Assembly (NCBI RefSeq): GCF_003144195.1
Contig: NW_020290002.1
Location: 1 to 64,000 of the forward strand
Length of the DNA stretch: 64,000 nucleotides
Reading direction: 5' to 3'
Source: Ceraceosorus guamensis
Taxonomy: Eukaryota > Basidiomycota > Exobasidiomycetes > Ceraceosorales > Ceraceosoraceae
Shown here: positions 58,850 through 64,000 of the stretch, in pieces
How the letters are laid out: every line of letters starts with the position of its first letter
Position numbering within the stretch: position 1 is the stretch's first letter
Notes under the pieces: model-generated
Told to the model about the DNA's origin: nothing
The model's input: only the letters and a program-made list of their open reading frames with translations
The model's database searches: none
Translations under genes and position numbers: made by a program

Positions 58850-60274
58850 TCATCCTGCCAGCACTGCGGTATCAGCTCCAACATCGTGGGCGTGCGCATG
58901 CGCCCAGCTGCGATCCACTCCTTTCGGCTGCCCTTCTCGACTCTGTGGAGCGCGGCGATTTGAAGAAGACTTGGCAGCCAGCTCTGAGCCGCTCTGCGCG
59001 ATTGTCGGCTCCGAAGCCCGACTCATTGACGAAGCTGCTGTCAGAGCAACATCAGCAGGCGCTTCGGCTGCGTCCATGTGAATGGCCCGAGGTCCATCCT
59101 GTCCCTCCAACTTGTTCGGCGATGTGCCCGCTGCCGGCATCACCGAAGTGAAAGATGCTAGTGCTTCCCTCGATGCAGCCTGTATGCTCTTGACGGCCGG
59201 TCTGGCGGAGGGTGAAATCGCTAGATGGGGCAGCACATGTGCGTGAAAAAAGTCGCGAGCGATGCTAGCACCCTTTAGAGTTGCGGAGTAGGGTTTGACC
59301 GCTGTCAGCATCTCAGCAGCACCTCTGTTCGCTTTGCGCAAAGTATCACTCACGTGCTGGTGGTAAATTGCACCCACAAGCGCTTCAACGGCCACACCAC
59401 GGATGGTCCACAATCCAGACTCGAGCTCGGATCCGTCTCGAGCGGCAGTCCATCGCATGACCTCTTGAAGGCGCAGCGCTGCTCCAACCGTCTCGCCCAA
59501 AGCTGCTGTGTGCAGCAAGTCGACCGATTGGGTGAGGGGAAGCTCCTGCTGAGAGAGGAACAGCGAGAGGTAGAGATGCATTGCTCTTCGGCCTGTTGCA
59601 ACAGCTCAATTGGATGTCAGTCTCTTGAGCCGAGACGGTACGCAAACGCTGCGCAAAAGCAGCCCTGCATCGTTACTCACCCAGAAAGCTCAGCCTTCTG
59701 TTGTGCCCCGCGACAGTCCTACCTGTGAGATCGAAGCTCTCATGGGTCACCGCTTGCGCAGCTACTTCCTCTGGCAAAGGCAGCGTAGGGAAGGACCTCT
59801 CAAACCATCTCTGCAGCGCTTCTGCTGTGGGTGCTGGATTGAGAGCTCGCGAAGAAGGTCCTGCAAGCCATTCTGTGTGTCGTGCAGGCGACAAATTGAC
59901 CCGTCAGTATGGATGAGAGGGCAGTAGGAGTGGTTTAATTTGCGTCTTTCTTGGCTGTTATACTCACCATCTCGACTAGCTTGCGGAGCAGCAGATGTCT
60001 CCCCCGCGTCCCGACCATCTCTCGTGCTGTACGCTCTCCTCGATCGCTTTTCTCGCAGCTCATCGTGCGCTGCAGCACTGCTTCGCTGTGATGAAGATGA
60101 CGCATCTGCATCAATCGCGGATGTATGCAGCAGCCCTCCTCTCTGTTGCTGCTGAGCTCCAACCATGAGGCGAACACCGTGACATCCGGTCGAGGTGCCG
60201 GCCGAGGAGCTAGAAGAAGAGCCCAGCTTACGCGAGGCGAGAGCAACCGTCCGTTGCGTTGCTCGGGCCAACAT
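58850..60274 (-). CDS. MRPL15: Mitochondrial ribosomal large-subunit protein mL57 (RNase III-like)
   Basis: Exons 59968-60274, 59681-59872 and 58850-59592 give 413 aa. Introns are GTGAGTAT...ACACAG (95 nt) and GTGAGTAA...CAACAG (88 nt). The start MLARATQRTVALASRKL is a basic, hydroxylated presequence typical of matrix import. The RNase III-like fold is visible from about residue 105: LPEEVAAQAVTHESF, then RRLSFLGRRAMHLYLSLFL, then GVAVEALVGAIYHQH. The active-site signature ERLEFLGD of true RNase III is RRLSFLGRR here, so it should be catalytically dead, as known for mL57. The last 120 residues are a disordered extension not usual in yeast Mrpl15 (253 aa). mL44 is the alternative, but I see no double-stranded RNA-binding domain. 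Confidence 0.78.
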
Positions 60275-60968
60275 GTCGCTCAAGAAGTTAGCGAGGAGGT
60301 GTAGCAGAAGAGGAAGAGGGTGCAGGGTCGTGCTGAGTGAATGAAAAGGGAGGGGCGACGTGTTTTGGAGGGATGATAGGCATCAGACCGTCGGCTTGGT
60401 AAGAATCGAGAAGGTGTGGGTGGTGGTGTGAAGCCCTGCGCAAAAAGTCTAGACATGCATGCTCGCGTGGCTTAGCAGCAGTCGGGCTGGGAAGAAAGTA
60501 CTCGATCACGCGCACTCCCTGTCTGCGAGATGCTGCTGTTCACAGGCTTTTCAGGCGAATTGCCTTGCGCTTGCTCTCGGCCGAGCGAAGGGTCCCACGC
60601 GTGATGTCGAAAAGGTACCCGTGCCGCGCACCTTCGCGAGTTGCGATTTGAGCCGGTTGAGCCTCGATCCAACTCACACTCACACTCACGACTGTAACTC
60701 TTTTCGCACATCGGAGGGGCTGTTGGCAAGCAGGCCAGCGTCTTTATGGAAGCTGTTCAACCACGCTGAGCTAGGATCAGTCCAACACACGCTTTGCGTT
60801 CGATTTCAAAGCAGAGCTCATGGGCTTGGAACAACTTTCGCTACTGGTCCACCCTTGTACAACGCTCCTTCAAGACACGCTGCCTCTAGATACCAGTCGG
60901 GCTGCACCTTGTCTCGGTGAGGTGTCGAGGCCCGGACAATACAAGCCCTCTGTCTCTGCCTGTTTTGT
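60275..60968. other. Intergenic region
   Basis: Promoter side of the mL57 gene and 3' flank of the EI24-like gene. A tandem ACTCACACTCACACTCACGACTG run lies near 60675-60695. No gene recognised. Confidence 0.6.
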
Positions 60969-62897
60969 TCATCTACTAGGTGGAGGCGGCACGCGGCGCT
61001 TGTTGAGACCGACACCAGTTTCTGCTGCTGGCGCGTGCGCTGCCGCTAAACCAAGATTGCCTTGAGGGCCAGCTGCAGTGTCTCCGATGTAGTTGCGAGC
61101 GTCCGCTTCGGTGTATGCTGGTGGCCCGTCGAATTGAACCGAGCTAGAAGCCTTGTTGAATGCTGCGCCGGGCATTGCAAATCCTGCGTTTGCAAACGAA
61201 CCAGATGATCGGTGTAAGCATTGTAGTTGCGCGGGAGGACAGTCACGTTGCTCACCGTCGTCGCCTTGAGGAGCTACGGGCAGCTTGTTTCGCTGAGAGC
61301 TGGTAGGGCTGCTCTGCGCGCAAGACCGCGGGAGGCGTCAGGCGAAGTTTGCGTCTGGGCGAGTCAGCATGAAGGCGACCACTTACTGGCCTACGTGGAT
61401 CGGCAAGACTGTACGTCTCTTCTTTTGGCAGAGGCTTGCGCTTGCCCGAACGGAAGCTTTGTTGGCGCTGCAAGGAGTTGATCAGTGAGCGACTCAGCAA
61501 ATTGCGAGCCTGAGCTGTGTCGAACCACTCTGCGCACCTTTTCGAGATCGAAAGCATACATTGCTGCACCAACCCTGTTGGAGATGCTGAAGGCCAGTCC
61601 GACGACAGGCACGCTCTCCAGCAGGGCCGCGGTCAGACCAAAAAGACGGTACTCGAACTGTCGCTCCGTGACCTGAAAAACCGGGCAGTACAGCCTTATC
61701 AGGACGGCGCCGCAATCTTTAGTGGTGAATGAAGTCTCTCACCCAGAGTTCAACTTGTAGAGGAGTCATGCGCTTGTGAGCAAAAAGAGGCGAATGCAAT
61801 TGCCTTCCCATCGACAGGGACCTGATCACGGAGGATGCTATGAGTCCCATGACTGAAAAAAGGAGAATCAGTTGAAGCAATACATCAGCTCCTAGGTAAG
61901 ACGCGTACGGCCTGTTGGCAAGAGACTCACAGGGGATAAAATCCAAAGGCAGCAGCACGACTGCGAGCAGGGACGCGAATGTGTTAGTCGACGCCAAAGC
62001 GACAGCAGCGGGCATCCACGAACCTTTCAGCACGAAGATGCGGATCAGGGGAGAGGCAAGCCGCATATAAATTGCTTGTTTCTTTGCATTCTTTTCAGCT
62101 TTGGCAAGTGGAGGCTCAGCCCACTCTTCGAAATAAGGGGTCCACCAATCATCGCCCTTGCCTCTCGATCGGACCTGAGAGGCAATTGCATGGGAAGGAT
62201 ATCAGCCCGTCGTCCAGCTCAAAAGGCTGCGCCAGTCAGGCGCAATGCTCACGGTTGCGGCGTACGCTTCATTGCGACATTCACGCAGCTTTCTTCTCAG
62301 CCAGAACTCCATGATGGTGTTGCACTGTCCAAGCACGAACATCATCGCAGCAAAGGTGGTCAAAGAAGGCATCCCAAAACCAAGCAAGCTCGAGTCATTG
62401 GAGCCATCCAGACGATCTGCTGTGCTGATGGTTGACTCGTACATGCTAGTACGCGTACGTGATATTAATTGGATGAGTTTCGCGGCATCAATTGGCTTCA
62501 GAAGCTGCTTCTGAGAAAACTCACGAAGCCATACCAGTGACACTCGCAGAACCTTTCATGAACCAGGAGACAAAAAGCCTTTGTACTGGCCACGTTACGA
62601 CCGCCTGCGCAGGTCAGAGTCGCCGACACGAGCAGAGTGAGCAAATGTGATATTTCGGGAAATGGACGTTTCCATCGCGGAGCTCACCCATCCTGCGGCC
62701 ACTGCTCCAGCTCGCTTGGCAGCTTGAGATGTACGGCTCCACATTGGCTTCCACAAAAGCGGGTCGTGAGCCAGACGATAGGCGCCCACCATGCAATAAG
62801 CTGGAGCATGCTACGTCATGAGTACAGCTGGACTCGGTGACATTAGACTGATGCGGCTCGACGTACCTGGCGGCATGTTCAGAAGCTCTTCAGGCAT
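60969..62897 (-). CDS. EI24/Rrt8-like multi-span membrane protein (445 aa)
   Basis: Nine exons: 62867-62897, 62688-62800, 62525-62604, 62253-62445, 61743-62174, 61538-61672, 61387-61467, 61256-61313 and 60969-61183. All splice in frame to 445 aa. The N-terminus GAYRLAHDPLLWKPMW followed by repeated membrane spans, the amphipathic WWTPYFEEWAEPPLAKAEK stretch, a hydrophobic hairpin near residue 195-255, and the block FSISNRVGAAMYAFDLEKR resemble the EI24/Lds1-Lds2-Rrt8 type of fungal membrane proteins (ER/lipid-droplet associated in yeast). The tail is disordered, with Pro-rich PPAYTEAD and a terminal RRVPPPPSR. The family call rests on general pattern memory, so it is moderate. The exon chain itself is firm because nine junctions agree. 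Confidence 0.72.
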
Positions 62898-63326
62898 CTT
62901 GCCTCTATCTGCTCGATATGGTCGCCTGACAGCTAACTTTTGGGGCCACCTTCAGGCAAACGCTCCCCTCCTTGACTTTTTGAATGGACAAGGCTTAAGA
63001 GCTAAGCAGCTATCCACTGCTGTTGTTTCTTGCAGAGAGCCTGTGCGCGCTCCTCCTCCAACAATGCTGCGAGCTTGCTAGCTTGATCGCTCCTGCGTTC
63101 CGGCTTGCTTTGAGCACTCCCACGTCCATTCCATAGCAAGTATTATGACGAGATGAGAGATGACATGCAATCGTGAATGAACGAAGAATAACGATCACAT
63201 TCGAGACCACGCCTTGTATGGTTGTTTCCCCACAGCCACTGCGCAGCGTTCGCTGAGTTTAGGAATGCGTGTGGAGGACAGGGTCTCTCCGCGCCCACGT
63301 GGTGCGCTGTGAGAAGTCACGTGTTT

Positions 63327-63393
63327 CTCTCTTCTCCCCCTCTCTCTCTCTCTCTCTTCTCTCCCTCTCTTCTCTCCCTCTCTTCTCTCCCTC
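63327..63393. repeat. TC-rich microsatellite with TCTTCTCTCCC units
   Basis: TCTCTCTC followed by about three TCTTCTCTCCC units; it resembles the tract at the left window edge. Confidence 0.85.
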
Positions 63394-63599
63394 AAAACGC
63401 TGAAGGCTCAGGCCTGAATCTGCAGGGCACGACAAAGCAAGCAAGTCATACGGCTAGACGCTCGGGGCTGGATGCCGACTTGCAATGAGCCAGGTCCTGC
63501 CGTGGCGGGATGGGCGATACTCACGTGACTCATGCACGCTACCACGTGAGACTGGTGGCTTGTCAGGCTAATCACTACGACTATATACTACTAACGACG

Positions 63600-63720
63600 G
63601 CTTGAATCGTGAAGTTGAATCGCGAATCTTGATCCAGATTGAATGGGTCAATCTTGAATCACCAATCAGAATTGTGAATCGTGAAAGTGGATCACAAGTC
63701 ATGCACGAATCAAGAAGCGT
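63600..63720. repeat. Cluster of degenerate GAATC(G/T)TGA motifs
   Basis: GAATCGTGAA, GAATCGCGAA, AATCTTGATC, AATCTTGAATC, GTGAATCGTGAAAG and GAATCAAGAA occur within 120 bp, in direct and inverted order. Confidence 0.7.
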
Positions 63721-64000
63721 GAATGCGCAGACATGCAAAGATCGCTGATTTCTGGGGCCAGTCTGCCTGGTGACGTTGTCCGATCGTCAGACACGCATGA
63801 CTTCTGCACGTCGGAGGCCTCTCGCTCGAGCTGTCCAACTCACACAGCAGGCTGGGCAGCACGTACAGCATATATACAGCAGCAGGGCACGATGGTTCCG
63901 ACCGGCGATCTACGCTCGCGCAGGGCCTTGCATGTCTGGTGTCTGCCATGCAGCTGCCTCGATGTTATGGGCCGATACGGCGGCCTTCGCGACGCGATTC

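Larger units (their letters stand above)
62898..64000. other. Gene-free repeat-bearing right end
   Basis: Contains (TC)n/(TTCTCTCCC)n at about 63327-63393 and a dense cluster of GAATCGTGAA/TTGAATC motifs (63600-63720). No coding exon recognised. Confidence 0.6.

Noticed and set aside
60275-60283. mL57 start three codons upstream of the chosen ATG
   Set aside because: That codon is TTG. The first ATG is at 60274 and begins a good presequence.

Overview
The window reads as nuclear DNA of an intron-rich, moderately GC-rich basidiomycete fungus, most probably a smut relative (Ustilaginomycotina). The reasons are the protein content (fungal Fal1/eIF4A3, Has1, Sac6 fimbrin, Sec2, Hym1/Mo25, Pwp2, SmD1), short introns of about 50-270 nt with GTGAGT-type donors, compact genes, and intergenic DNA full of short CGTGA/TCACG-type motifs. 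The phylum-level call is firm; the subphylum is inference.

I rebuilt 16 protein genes by joining exons by eye at GT-AG (once GC-AG) junctions that keep the frame and the family sequence. Left to right: (1) 1-1527, repeats only; (2) a 540-aa multi-span membrane protein (-) of unknown family; (3) HAS1 (+), facing a 914-aa protein with four membrane spans and a long disordered tail (-); (4) an AMSH-type JAMM deubiquitinase (-) and a small hemerythrin-domain protein (-); (5) STT4, PI 4-kinase (-); (6) PWP2 (-), divergent from SMD1 (+); (7) RPE1 (-), divergent from FAL1/eIF4A3 (+); (8) acetyl-CoA synthetase (-), SEC2 (-), SAC6 fimbrin (-) and HYM1/Mo25 (-); (9) a gene-poor stretch of about 7 kb (48.9-55.9 kb) ending at a 720-aa C2H2 zinc-finger regulator (+); (10) mitoribosomal protein mL57 (-) and a nine-exon EI24/Rrt8-like membrane protein (-), then repeat-rich DNA to the end.

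There is no operon-like organisation. Several genes share broad themes: ribosome biogenesis and RNA (HAS1, PWP2, SMD1, FAL1), and polarised growth and membrane traffic (STT4, SEC2, SAC6, HYM1, AMSH). This is ordinary core-genome synteny, not a dedicated system. Twelve genes lie on the minus strand and four on the plus strand (HAS1, SMD1, FAL1, the zinc-finger gene).

The most interesting signals are a palindrome (core GTACCGGTAC) found four times, always between recognised genes; extremely short first and last coding exons (6 nt at both ends of FAL1; 16-17 nt at the 3' ends of STT4 and SAC6) that a simple ORF reading misses; a GC-AG intron in SAC6; a 53-nt pure G tract; and the long leader-like region before the zinc-finger gene, with a strong hairpin. 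I found no virus-like element, transposase gene, CRISPR array, rRNA or convincing tRNA.
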